DNA of 64,000 bases from Eonycteris spelaea (taxonomy: Eukaryota > Chordata > Mammalia > Chiroptera > Pteropodidae), in the NCBI GenBank assembly GCA_003508835.1, contig PUFA01000558.1:124001-188000 (forward strand), read 5' to 3'. Position numbers and translations under genes: made by a program. Numbering within the stretch: position 1 is the stretch's first letter; every line of letters starts with the position of its first letter. The notes beneath the pieces were generated by a model. That model saw only the letters and a list, made by a program, of their open reading frames with translations. It did no database searches and was not told where the DNA came from. This document shows, piece by piece, positions 12,330-24,700 of the stretch.

Positions 12330-14440
12330 ATAGAAACCTTTCCCCTTTACCTCTCTTCTAAATGTTTATAATACAATTAAAACATTTTTTTCCTCTATAT
12401 ATATATTGATAACATCAGATAGTACTATACATTTTGCTTCAGCAATCATACATAACTTAGGAAATTCAAGAGAAGGAGAGTTGATTGTATTTTATCCATA
12501 CTTTTAATCCTTCTGTCCTTCCTTTCTGATGTTCCAACATCACTTATATCATTTACTTCCTCCTTAGAAAAAATATCCTTACATATCATTTTAGGTTGGG
12601 TCTGTTGGCAATGAATTCTTTTCATTTCCCTTCACCTGAGAATGTCTTGATTTCTCCTTTATTAATGAAAGATATTTTCTCTAGATATAGAAATATGGGT
12701 TTACAGTTTTCTTTCATTACTTGAAAAATGTTTTGTGACTGTCTTCTGGACCACATGGTTTCTGATGAGAAATCCTTTGTCATTCAAAATGTTTTTCCCT
12801 TATAGGTGACTTGTCATTTTATTCTGGCTGCTCTCAAAATTACGTTATTTGTTTTTAGTTTTTAAAAGCTTAATTATGATATATCTTTGGTTAATTTCTT
12901 CAGGTTTACCTGTATGCAGTTCATTCAGCTTCTTGAATCTGTAGGTTTGTATCTTGACAAATTTGGAGATTTTTCAGATCTCCCCTATTTCTCTTCTCAT
13001 TCTAGAACTCAACTAACATAAATATTATATGTTTTGTAATAATATCACAGGTCTCTGTTGTTCTGTTTATTAGGTTTTTCAGTTTATTTTCTCTCTATTA
13101 TTCAGGATGGATAATTTCTATTGTTCCATCTTCAAGTTCACTGATCTTTCCCGTCATCCTTTCCATTTCATTATTGAGTACATTCACTTATCCACTTTCT
13201 ATTTCAGTTATTGTATTTTTCAGCTTCAAAATTTCTATTTGGTTCTTCTTTATATCTTCTATTTCTTTCATAAAGAAATTGTTTCATTTCTATTCTTTCA
13301 TTTGTTTTCCAACATGTTTGTAATGATTTGTCAAAACATTTGTATGCTGGCTCTTTAAAAACCTTTGACAGATAATTTTAACACCTCTGTCATCTTGGTG
13401 TTGTTGTCTTTGATATCTTTTATCATCCAAGCAAGAGTTTCCTCATTCTCCGTATGAGTGATTTTTTATTTACACCTTTATTATAAGATTCCATATCTTA
13501 TTCAAAACTTTTGTTTTATCTGCCTTTCACTGATACCTTTACCACAGAAGAAGGGACAATGCAGACTCACTACTACTGACTCAAATGTTGATTCATTAGT
13601 GGGTAGAAATTCAGGTTTCCCTCTAGGCATCTATTTGCATATGAGGTGGGTGGAACTCTTTATAATTGTCAAGCAGGAATGGGAATTCTGTGTCTCTACT
13701 AGGCTTCTGCTAATAACTCTCCAGCTGTGAGCTGTAAGAGTGCCTCATTACTGCTTCACAGCTAGCCTCCATTCACACTGGGGAGAAATGGCGGGTTGCC
13801 TTCTCTCTCTTCAGGAAGTGCTGAAAGTCCTGGCTCTCCATTAGGCTACACCTGACATCACCCAAGTGGGGAGGAAAAAGAGTACCTAGTTAATGCTGAA
13901 TGAGGACAAGGATCCAGGCTCCATATATTAGTCTCCACTGATACTGTGGAAGGGGAGGTCTTTTTAGAACCTGGCAAGAATGAAAATCCAAGAGTCCCAC
14001 TTGGCTTGTCTGAATCTACCCATGTGAAGTGATTGGGGTGCCTTACTACACAGCCTGTTAAAGGTGAAGTTCTAGCCTTTCCAACTGGCCTTTGTTGGCC
14101 TGGATTGGAGTGGAGCTATAATATTTTCTGTAATGTTTGGTGGGAGTAGAGAAATTATAATATAAAAGTTTTCTGTCTTGTTAGGTTGCCCTTTTCATGG
14201 TACTTTGGCTGGAGAGAACAAAATTTTGTTGGGGCTTCTTTTATTTCTTTCTTTTTTTTTCAGTTTGCTCCCAGTGTCATTTCTGGGTTTGCAGCATCTT
14301 CTGCTCCAAGTACAGGATATATGCAGTTAAAATAAACCCAGAGAATTCATCAGCCTTTCACTTGTTAGGTCTTGAAATCTCTAGCCAGTTTTCTTTCTTT
14401 TCCTCATCCTTCAGAGTCTTCTTTTATATAATCTTATAAT
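12330..14440 (-). mobile_element. HAL1 or ancient L1M 5' half, antisense
   Basis: An old L1-type element read on the minus strand: a 5' UTR-like part (about 13400-14440), ORF1 (about 12570-13400), and sequence past the end of ORF1 on the left. Recognisable stretches are GTCTGTTGGCAATGAATTCT (12601-12620), CTTCTTGAATCTGTAGGTTT (12930-12949) and the 5'-UTR phrase GTCTCCACTGATACTGTGG (13932-13950). HAL1 elements carry ORF1 but no ORF2, and no ORF2 is evident next to this copy, so HAL1 is favoured; an L1M fragment remains possible. The 83-codon and 90-codon plus-strand frames at 13107-13358 and 13458-13730 are shadows of it. Confidence 0.7.
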
Positions 14441-16224
14441 GTCCAGGGTACATCTACTTCCAATCTACTTCCAAGAAAGAAGGCCTTTTGCTTATTTTTA
14501 TATGTTATTAGATGTTATTAAAACAAATCATCAAGAGTTAACATGTGCACATGTTAAATCTGTGTGTTTTCTGAGGCATTCCCAAATTTTCAGATCCTAA
14601 ACCAGCATTTTGTTTGTTTTGTTTTAAATTTGGAACTTATTGCTCAGTGTAGCTATATATACTGTACCTAAAATACATGTCACTGATTAGGTTAGGAAGA
14701 AATGACATAAAAATCTATGGAGCGGCATTATTGTTTGTAGAAGGTTTTAGAGATAAGAATACTTTGTCTTACCTAACACCATGAGATAACCTTTCCATTT
14801 CTCTTATGAAGAAATTTCAGCTAGAAATATTCAGCCAGAATTTACATCAAAATATTGGTTAAGACCTAACTTCTATTTTGGCACCACATTTGACACTAGA
14901 GTCAAGGCCTTGATGGAAGTCAAACAAATGTAGTAACCATCTGCTCAAAGTATACTGGAGAATTGAATTCTTCCTTAATTCAAGCTCATAGCTCTTGGTA
15001 GGAAAGTACTTAGTGTTCCAACACTTTCAACCTACTGATTTGTATCCCATCTTGGAAATGCAATCTCATTTACTACCTATGATTTTCCTATGGTGTTTGG
15101 AGATTGTGACTATGGATTGTGCCTTAATTATAATGATGTCAGCCGTATCAAATCAGCAGGAAAACCTAAAAAATCCTTGAGATAAAATTAGGTAAGTTCT
15201 GGAGATGTAGGGCCTATGGAGCAATTCTGTTCCATTTACTTTCAATTCTCACATATACATCAGTCTCAAGGGTTTGACAAACAGAAGGTGAAATTTTTCA
15301 TACAAAGAAATGTAAATATTTTTTTCTCTGGTGTGAAGCACAGATTACTCTTTGATTCAGAAAAAAAAAAACACAGCATATATTTCTAAAGGTAGGACAA
15401 ATGTGTAAATTTAACCCCAAGATGAAAGGATATTGGCAGATAGAGGTGCCTTACTAACTGGATCTTAAAAAAAGGGGCTACTTGAAACTTTCCACAAGGA
15501 AAATTCAACTCTCACAAGAAAGAAATTGTGCTAGAATTCCTCCATTCAAACAAACAGTTACAATTAATTAAAAATCATATCTAGATGTAAAGAAATTTTA
15601 GATAGTTTTTTTATTGTTTTGGTCCAAAGTATTGAGACATTTGAAAGCTGTATTTGAAACATATTACTCATTCCAATATCATTCAATAAGATTTAATGAG
15701 TCGTTTCCTCCCATATTTTTTAGGGATCTGGAGTTTGGAAACATGAAGTGGAGTTATGAGATATTCTAAACAACTATATGAAAATAAATTTTTCACCTTG
15801 ATTATCTTATAACACAAAACATAGCAAGTTTAAAATATGAACAAATAGAGCTCAACATTATACCTTGTATTTTTATTTTCAAATCTTTTCATATATTTAC
15901 TTCCCCCTCTATTCATAAGGTCCTGTTATAGATACATATTTTAAAATGTCCAAAAGTTTCCTCAAGTCTCTGGATAGCACACTAAAATATTGGCAGCTAA
16001 ATTTTAAGTATTCATGGATTTTCACAGGAAACCTCTATACATAATTTATCAAATTCTCAAGGGAGGAAATGCCTCAATATATTTGACTTTAAAAATGTGA
16101 ATGACTAAAAAGTGGTAGAAGAGAAACTCAACTGAAGCTAGGTTGACATGAGAGGCTATATCACAAGGAGATCAAGAATCTAGGAGTCATACCTGCTTTC
16201 TCTGACTCCATTATTGCCCTTTGT
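14441..16224. other. No gene recognised
   Basis: Mixed AT-rich sequence with a small direct repeat (ATCTACTTCCA twice, about 14431-14463) and an A-run at 15360-15371. A 61-codon open frame at 14995-15180 shows no domain. Confidence 0.5.
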
Positions 16225-16712
16225 CTTATTCATTTTCCATGTTATAACCCAAATGATATTTCTAACATGCAAATCAGACATTTCCCCAATTAAAATCCTT
16301 CAGTGACATCTTACTTCCTTTAAAATAAAGACCAAACTTCTTAATCATTAAATATGAGGCTTTTAATTATCTAGCTCACATTCTCTCACTCACTTACACC
16401 TCAAAACAATATTTGCCTGGATAATTCATACTTATCCTTTAGATCTTATCGTAAAGATCATTTCCTCAAGGTTCTTTATTCTGATCCCCTCAGACTAGAT
16501 CAATTCCTTGTTACACTTTCTAATGCGAATCTATACTTTTCTGTCAGAACTCTTAACTATTTTGCAACTGCTAATTTTTGGTCACTCCCACTGAGAATGC
16601 GTATTTCATGAGAAATGGATTCTCTATTTTTTACTGCTTACCTAAAGTACCTAGCTTAGTGCTTGGAACTAATAGGTGTTTGATAAATATTTGATAAATG
16701 AATGAATGAACC
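16225..16712 (+). repeat. L2 LINE 3' end
   Basis: Diverged L2 3' part on the plus strand. It ends in the diagnostic tail CTAGCTTAGTGCTTGGAACT, then TAGGTGTTTGATAAATATTT and GATAAATGAATGAATGAA (about 16650-16709). The upstream part has the usual L2 C-terminal pattern. L2 is extinct in placental mammals. Confidence 0.82.
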
Positions 16713-16754
16713 TTGTACTACAGTCACACTGAAGTACTTAGTTTCTCAGATCAG

Positions 16755-16755
<1 letters not shown>

Positions 16756-16806
<51 letters not shown>
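16756..16806 (+). repeat. (CA)n microsatellite
   Basis: An uninterrupted CA dinucleotide run of about 25 units between two L2-derived pieces. The His-Thr repeats in the open frames at 16702-16893 and 16713-16988 are only translations of this run. Confidence 0.98.
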
Positions 16807-16807
<1 letters not shown>

Positions 16808-16808
<1 letters not shown>

Positions 16809-16908
16809 TCCCTTTACATATGCTGCCTGGCTTATGCTTTCTTATTCTTTAGGACCCATCTCCGCTGTCACTTTCTTGGAAAACAATTTCTGACTCCCCT
16901 AGTTATGG
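16808..16908 (+). repeat. L2 LINE fragment
   Basis: CCTTTACATATGCTGCCTGG and the following sequence to CTGACTCCCCTAG match the L2 ORF 3' region upstream of the part seen at 16225. It lies to the right of the L2 tail, so it is a separate insertion or a rearranged piece. An A-run follows at 16911-16922. Confidence 0.65.
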
Positions 16909-17114
16909 TAAAAAAAAAAAAAGGTTTACATTCTATCTTCAATGTTTTTCTTTATAATCAGGAGTTGCAAAAGCTGGCTTGTTACTGAAGACCTTCAAAT
17001 TGAAAATTATATTAGCTACGATATATAAATAGTAAGATAGAATATGTAACAATAATAATATTAGCTATTATTTATTTTATGCTTACCATTTTATGAGTCA
17101 AGGCTTGATGTTTT

Positions 17115-17350
17115 CTAGCATAATGCAGTGAGTGGTTAAGAGTTCTTATTTTGGAACCAGACTGCCTTAATATCTCTATCTGTATGAACTTAGACCACTC
17201 ACTTAATCTCCCTGTGTCTTTGCTTCTTTATCTGTAAAGTGGGGATACTATAGTATCTATCTTTTAAAGCTATTAGGAATATCAAGTAAATATTTGTAAG
17301 GTACTTAGAACAGTGTCTGGCACATAATAAATAAACACATAAAGTATTTG
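17115..17350 (+). repeat. MIR SINE
   Basis: MIR with head TGCAGTGAGTGGTTAAGAG (about 17124-17142), ACCAGACTGCC, core TTCTTTATCTGTAAAGTGGG (17224-17243) and tail CAGTGTCTGGCACATAATAA (17311-17330). It is nearly full length. Confidence 0.9.
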
Positions 17351-17740
17351 ATAAATTGTCAATGTTTCACAAAGAAACAAACCAGTCAGAAAGCTGTGTA
17401 ATTAAATACTAATTTAAGATTCTAGACTAGCCAAAAATATACTTTCTAGAAATAATGGAATACTATCAAAAACTAGGAAAAGTAGCTCAAGTTCCAAGCA
17501 AGGAACTTAAATTGCTCAAATTCTTAGCAAATGTAAAATCATAAAACTGTACAAATTATTTTGGGAGTATATTAAAATTCTAGAAAGAGACAGAAAGTTA
17601 TCAGATAACAGATCAGTCTAATAGTATTTAAAAAAATCATAAAACTTATTTCAACCCTAATGCTGGTAAAATCAAAATTCTTCTTTATATTAAATAACAA
17701 TAATGAAAAACTTACCTACAGAGATTTCTCCAGATTAAAT

Positions 17741-17806
17741 ACAGACTTTTTTCTTTAATTTTCTTTCTTTTCTTTCTTTTCTTTCTTTCTTTCTTTTTTT
17801 TTTGGT
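17741..17806. repeat. Polypyrimidine tract, TTTC-rich
   Basis: A T/C-only tract with TTTC and TTTTC units, ending in a T-run. Simple repeat. Confidence 0.95.
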
Positions 17807-18471
17807 TTAATATATTTCAGAGTACTGATAAATGATGCATTTTCAATGTTTTTAATTTTTTTTTTCAATTAAGAATACCAAATGAACATTTCAAAAATCA
17901 ATGCATGTGTATTTAATCAGTATCTACTGAAGGGGAACTTCATTCTTTAGAAAGGACCATGACTAATACTCAGAAAAATATCTCCAACCAGAAGAATAGT
18001 CCAATTTTAGCACTCGTCCTTCATTCTATTGCTTTATTCACTTATGCTCTGTTACACTGTACCACATTGGCAGTTTGTGTATGTCCAATCGGAATTAGGT
18101 ACCAGATGGCCAGGCAAAAACAAAGTGCTACATTTTAGTGTTCAGTACCTTTCTAGCTGAATAATAAATATAAAGTTTCAGAAAGTTACATGCCTAAAGT
18201 GTAACACCCAACTGATTTTAAGCAAATATAGTTTTTTTTCATAGATATGTATTGATGATTCCTACTGAATATATTTTAAGGCAGAGTTTTCAGTGAGTAG
18301 TAAGTCAGTTATAAATATGAAGGTCAGTCTGTGAGGGAATACTTTCATATTAAAACTAGAGTGCTTAAGACTGCACTCAATTGAGCATTTGATAAGCTCA
18401 AACTTCTCTAGTAGGTATATGGCTGCTTATTGGGTTGGGATATACATACATATGCAGTAATAATATTGGTC
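17807..18471. other. No gene recognised
   Basis: Nothing assignable was seen. A T-run near 17860-17868 and ordinary AT-rich sequence. Confidence 0.5.
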
Positions 18472-18645
18472 ATTCACTCATTCATTCAACAACTATTTCT
18501 TGATCAGATTATATCCTTTGCACTGTTCTAAGCATTGGGAATATAATAGTACACAAAAACAGACATTGTCCTTGCCCTTGAGCAGCTTATAGTTAGCTTA
18601 ATTGAAGAGACAGATATTAATTTAAAAAACAAACAAATGCAAGAT
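18472..18645 (-). repeat. L2 LINE 3' end, antisense
   Basis: The reverse complement of the L2 tail opens the element (CATTCACTCATTCATTCAAC, 18471-18490). It continues with CACTGTTCTAAGCATTGGGA and CCTTGCCCTTGAGCAGCTTA, the usual antisense L2 pattern. Confidence 0.8.
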
Positions 18646-18874
18646 GATTATCAGCTTTCCTTCAATATTACTTACATAGACTGTCTAATGCTCCCTTGAA
18701 AATAAGGATATCTTTTTCTGACTATCCTTTTCCCATTGTCCTTAGAGACCAACAACTAGGCTCATGAGAATAGCATTCTTCTTAACCACACATAACTATT
18801 CTGTGTATTGTTTCCTTGAAATTCTGTATTTAAATTTGTGTGAGAATGCTTGTGCTGATGCACCTCTACCCCTG

Positions 18875-18884
18875 CCCCCCCCCC
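18875..18884 (+). repeat. Poly-C run
   Basis: Ten C residues in a row in an otherwise AT-rich stretch. Simple homopolymer. Confidence 0.95.
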
Positions 18885-19049
18885 GCCTTGATTTAATGTC
18901 GTGACTTTAACATAATTAAAATACCCATTGCCTTAAGACACTCAAAATAATGAAAATTCCAAGCATTAAGGCATTCTGTTGAGGGAGGTTGGGGGACTCA
19001 AATGATGTGTGAACAACTTCTACCTAAGAGGTATTATGTAGAGGGAAGA

Positions 19050-19255
19050 AAATGGACTGTGGAACTATCCAGATATTAGAATCCTACTTTAGCAACTTAT
19101 GAGCTATGTGATCTTAGCTAAGTAATTATACCTCTTTTAAACTCATTATTTTTTATCTGTAAACTAGAATTAATAATATTTCCAACTCAGAGGTTGTAAT
19201 AAGAATTGTATCTTGCTCATATTAGGCATTCAATAAATGTTAGTTTCTTTTACTT
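19050..19255 (+). repeat. MIR SINE
   Basis: MIR lacking part of its head. It shows CAACTTATGAGCTATGTGAT (19094-19113), the TCTGTAAACTAG core, and the tail TAGGCATTCAATAAATGTTA (19223-19242). Confidence 0.8.
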
Positions 19256-19394
19256 TTACCCATTTGTTTAGGTTGGCTCTAACTATATATTTAGACTAAT
19301 CAAGTCAAACAAATGAAGTAATAAAACTATGCTAATAAGTTTATTACCAATATGTATCTTTTCCTGGTTTATTTGCCCTGTCTTTTCAAATTCA

Positions 19395-19585
19395 AATTTA
19401 TTTTATTTTTTTCTTTTTAATTAAGTTTATTGGGGTAACATTGTTTAGTACAGTTATATATTTTCAGATGAACATTATAATTTGACATCTAAATGTTCTA
19501 CTGTGTTTACCACTCAAAGTCCAGTTTCTTTTAGCTGCCATATACTTGATTCCCTTTACCCACTTCGCCCTCCCTCAAATTTCTT
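19395..19585 (-). mobile_element. L1 3' UTR fragment, antisense
   Basis: An antisense L1 3' end: T-rich start, then AAGTTTATTGGGGTAACATT (19423-19442), the TTCAGATGAACATTATAATT stretch, and a pyrimidine-rich segment resembling the complement of the G-rich part of the L1 3' UTR. Strongly 5' truncated. Confidence 0.75.
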
Positions 19586-21184
19586 TGAAAGTGGTGTTTT
19601 ATTGGTTTGTTTTCCTGCTAAAAAATTAATCAATAAAAAATTTGAATGGCATTAGATTATTTTTATTTTTATTTTAAATTCTAACTTTGGCATTTATCAT
19701 TCTATGCATTTATATAAATCATGCTCAATAATTTGAGACCTTATTTTTATAACAGGTTATTTTAACAACCTATTTTGATAAGTTAAACCAGGACATCAGA
19801 GTAAAATATTAGGGTACTGCAACTTCACCTTAAAGTTAACCATTTCATATTACTTGCTTAATTAAAAAAACCATGTTCAATTGAGAGCTAACTTAAGATT
19901 AAATCCTCTAATTCAAATTAGTTTTTTTCTAAAATGGTAAATTCAACTTCTATTAAAATAATATTAATTTGGTTATTTAATGGAAACAGTTTCTGTCAGA
20001 AATTAGATATAATTTGGGAACAGAGTAAAAGTTGTTTTGAATATCATGTACAACAACAAATTGTTGGTTTTTAATTTGCACTGAGGATATTATTTTCATA
20101 AATTACCAAGAAGACGAGTTTAAAAGAAAGTGTCAGATATTAAGGGAAGAGACAAGATGGATAGACTTCCTCCTGCCTGTAAGGCTTACCCAGTTCTCTC
20201 CATCTAAATCTTTTAATTCCAGATTAAATTTTACTGTATGAAGAAGTCTCCATTATCTCTCTTTTTGAATTTTTACAACACTTAGCTTTTTTTGTCTGTA
20301 CTCAATTTTTTGGACATGATTTTATCTATTGCCTTATATTAGTAGCCTGTGAGTCTAATCTGATTCTAAAACTTGTCATGTTTAGGTGGCACAATATTTT
20401 AAAAATATTTCAATTTGAATCCAGTTAGGCAAACCTATAATTTCTGGTCCACAACTTTTCAAACTACTTCTGATTTTTAACTATCTGGCTTGCTTCAATA
20501 ATTTAAGATATCTTCCTAGACCCTGAAGTATTCTGACTATAACAACTGAGTCCAAGTTTGAATTTATATCTATAATTTAAGTTACTAGGAAGGAAAAAGT
20601 CATAATTGAAACTCTTAGTTTTAAAATCAATGCCTTCAAATAATACCAAAAACTAAGGAGGAGGCTCCATATATAGTTACTGGGTAAATGAGTACATGAA
20701 TATGTTAAAACAAAAATGAAGAAAAAGAATAATTATACCTCCATTATATTTTGTATTTAGTTATTAATTTGCTGACAATTCACAAGTCATAAATGTAACA
20801 CGTCTAAATCAGAGAAAATGTTTTATATAAATCAGTTAATGAATCTATATCAATATTTAAGTTATTAGTTTGTAAAACTTAGAATGTGATTTCCCTTGCA
20901 GCTTTGGTGATATGTAAGAAGTCACTGAACTGCAAAAAGAATTTTATTTTTCTTTGCTAATGGAAATGCTAATAATTACAAGGATCAGATTGATTTATGG
21001 CAACTTTCAAACTCTGGCATCAGTAATACGGAAATATATGTGACTTATAATTGCAGCAAAATCCTAGTCAATAGGTCTATTCTTCATTTTGCTCTTTTCT
21101 TATTGGTGATGATTAAACTTCTAGTTACAGTGTTAGAGACATATTTGTGTAAAGTAGATTAGAACAAGCTATCATTTGCTGTTT
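19586..21184. other. No gene recognised
   Basis: AT-rich sequence in which I could assign no repeat or exon. Confidence 0.5.
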
Positions 21185-21740
21185 AAAAATAAAAATTACC
21201 ATCAAAAAGAATTAAAGCATACTTATAAATAAATTTAATCAAGAAGGTAAAAGATTTGTACATTGAAAACTATAAAAAACTGGTACAATAAATTGAGAAA
21301 GACATAAATAAATATAAAGATATCCTACGTTAATGGGTTGGAAGAAGTAATATTGTTAAAATATCTACACATCCCAAAGTAATTTGCAATCCTTGTCAAA
21401 ATTCCAATGGTATTTTTCACAGAAAAAAATTCTAAAATTCATATAAAACCACAAGACCCTAAGTAGCCAAAGCCTCTTGATCAAGAATAACAAACTTGGC
21501 ATATCATACTTTCTGATCTCAAACAATATTACAAAGTTATAGTTATAATAACAATATGGTGGTGCTGGCAAAAAACAAGATATATAGACCAATGGATTAG
21601 AACAGAGGCTCAGAAATAAATCCATGAATACATGGCTAACTATTTTAGACAAAGGAACCAAGAATAGAAAATGGGAAAGGATAGTCTTTTTCAGCTAATG
21701 GTACTAGGAAAACTGGATATTCACATAAAAAAAGAATGAG
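21185..21740 (+). mobile_element. L1 ORF2 internal fragment
   Basis: ORF2 sequence from beyond the RT core: TTGGAAGAAGTAATATTGTT (21339-21358), AATCCTTGTCAAAATTCCAA (21387-21406) and TATAGACCAATGGATTAGAA (21583-21602). It has no 3' UTR and is cut at about 21740, where the 5' UTR of the next L1 begins. The minus-strand open frames at 21365-21661 and 21645-21845 are shadows. Confidence 0.88.
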
Positions 21741-21749
21741 AGTAACATC

Positions 21750-24700
21750 AAAACATGGTGGAATGAGAGATGTCCCTGGATCTCTCCCCTTGAAAAAACA
21801 ATAAGCTGCATATCTAAAACTCAACAAAAAACACCCGGACTGCACACCAGTACGTCTGAGTGTGGGATCTGTGCATAAGAGCTACTACAGGTCAGAACTC
21901 CAGGTGTTGGGTAGTGGACTGGAAGAAACCAAGAAGCTGCCTCTCACAGCCAGAGTTCCCTGTAGGAGTAGGAGGAGGGAAGGAGGAGCGGTGAGTTCCC
22001 TGAACAGCCCTGCCTTGGAATGATGTGAGCTCCACACGGCCAGCAGCAGTGCCCAGTCATCAAGGCAGAAAGCAGAAAAGCAGGGTCAGCAGAGAAATAG
22101 TAGTTGATTATACCAGCCATGGTTGCATGCAAAATGCAAAGGGGAAATGCAGCCCCTATCCCCAAACCCAGAGGGACCATCCCCACATATCCATTGAGAC
22201 CGAATACCATGGAACCCAAGGGGAATCTGAGGAAACGCTAATGAAACTGTTGCTTTCACTGATAGAGAGTGAGATTGAGGGTAGTGAGCATGATTGAATA
22301 CCTATGAGAAAAAAAAGGCATTATTAAGACTTTATATAAAGCAAGGATCCAAAAAGACTAGACGCCGCCTACTGGAAACCAAAAGAATAACACCTTTGCA
22401 ATGGGCTAAAGAGAAACCCTTATATAATAAATATTCTTTCTGGAAAAAAATCAGAATATACATTCATTAATGCCCAGGCAGAGCAATAGTCCATGAAACA
22501 CCATGAACAACCAAGGTGACAAGGCATCTCAGAAAGAAAGAGAAAAATCTCCAGAAAATAAGCTTATAGACAGACATATGTGACTTAAATGACAGATAAT
22601 TCAGGATGGTACTTCTGAAAAAATCTCAGTGAGCTCAAAAACAACTCATATTAACAATTTCAGGAACTGAAAAAAAAAAACAACTATATGAGTAGAATGA
22701 GTTCATTAGCAAGGATATTGAAACTCTCAAAAAGAATCAGATAGAACTTCTAGAGATGAAGAACACACTGAAAGAGATGAAAAATGGAACAGTAATATAG
22801 TCGACCAAATGGAGGAAAAGGTCAGTGACGTCGAAAACAGAAATCTAGAAAAAAGATCATAAGGAAGAAGAGAGAAATCAAAGAATGAAAAATTCTTTGA
22901 AATATAAAACTAACTGATACCATCAGGAGAGGAAACATAAGAATAATGGGCATTATCAAAGGGGAAGAAAAGGAGCATGGGTTAGAAAGCATTTTCAGAC
23001 AAATAGTTGAAGAGAATTTCCCAAATCTAAGGAAAGAGGTGGAGTTTGGAATTTAAGAAGTCAACAGAACACTCAATTACCTGAACCCAAAAAGGCCTTC
23101 TCCAAGATACTTTGTATTAAAATTATCAAAAACCAATGACAAAGAATAATTCTCAGGGCAGCCAGGGAAAACAAGATAGCAAGTTATAGAGGAAAACCCT
23201 TTAGATTATTGTGAGATTTCTCAGTATAAGCCTTACAAGCCAGAAGTAATAGAATCAAGTACTTAAACTATTAAATGAAAGGAATTACCAGCTGAGAATA
23301 ACGTATCCACAAAACTCTCCCTTAGATATGAAGAGAAATAATGAACTTTCCAGACATACAAAAATTGTGGAGATTTTGCCACTATGAAGTCTTGCATTGC
23401 AGGAAATACTGAAAAGGGTCAGTTCACCAAAAAAGATGACAAAAAAAAAAAACCCGTAATTAGGAGTAAGGTAACTATAGGCAAATAGACGCAGAAGAGA
23501 GCAACCCTTAAAAGAACAGGGCATTATAAGCTTAAACAATAAAAAGAGATTTGTTATATCAAGATAATAATGAAGTGTTCAGCACACATAGGGACAAATT
23601 GAAAATAACAATGACTGAAAAGAGGATTCAAATATCCAATTCCACAAAGGGGATGGAGATAAGGCATGCACAGAAGAAAATGGACGACTGTATATATTTT
23701 TTATATGATACTATTCTTTACATATTCGTAATGGCAACCATACATCAAAGATTCAGAACTGAAGTATATAACATAAAACAGGAAGGACTAGAGTGAAAAC
23801 CCACAAAAGCTAACCAAAACAAAGAAAACAGAAAACATAAGGACAAAAAAGCAATGGAAACACCAAGATACCAGAAAGCATAAAATGTCTATAAGAAGAC
23901 CTCATATTTCAATAATCACCCTAAATGTGAATGGATTGAATTCAACCAATAAAAAGGCACAAGTTTGCAGATTGGATTAAAAAACAAAAAAACACAAAAC
24001 CATCCACATACTGCCTCCAGGGGACACATCTCAGTTCCAAAGACAAAATAGACTCAAAGTGAAAGGGTGTAAATGATATTTCAAGCAAGGTGCTCAGATA
24101 AAAGTGGGAGTAGTGTAATTAATATCAGATGAAATAGACTTCAAAATAAAAATGACAAAAGAAAGATATTGAGGGAAACTGCATAAAGATAAAGGGAATC
24201 ATGCACTAAGAAGACATAAATGTTATTAATACCTTATGCTCCCAATCAAAAAGTCCCAAAATATGTAAATCAATTACTAACTGAACTAAAGGGAGAAACA
24301 GACAATGCTTTCGTAGTAGGGCTAAATATCCTACTGTCGGATATGATCAGTTCAATCCAATAAGAAAAAAACAACAAGTAAAAAAACATCCTTAAACACA
24401 TTAAACCAACTGGACATAATTCACATTTATAGAGCCTTCCATCCAAAGCAGCTGCTTATATATTCTTGCCTAAGTACACATGGAACATTCTGAAGGATTG
24501 ACCACATACTGAGACATAGAGAGAACCACAACAAATATAAGAGGTTGAAATCATACAACCATATTCTCTGATCGTAAAGCTTTGAAACTAGAGATCAGCT
24601 GTAAAAAGAAAGTGGAAGAACCACAAATACATATAGATTAAACATCTGCTACTGAAGAATAACTGGGCAGAAAGAAATAAAAAATGAGATCAAGAAATAT

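Noticed and set aside
16702..16988. Two overlapping frames with long His-Thr repeats
   Set aside because: They are translations of the CA microsatellite at 16756-16806 and of L2 sequence.
22025..22297. 90-codon frame and its antisense partner
   Set aside because: Both lie in the 5' UTR of the L1 at 21750-26745.
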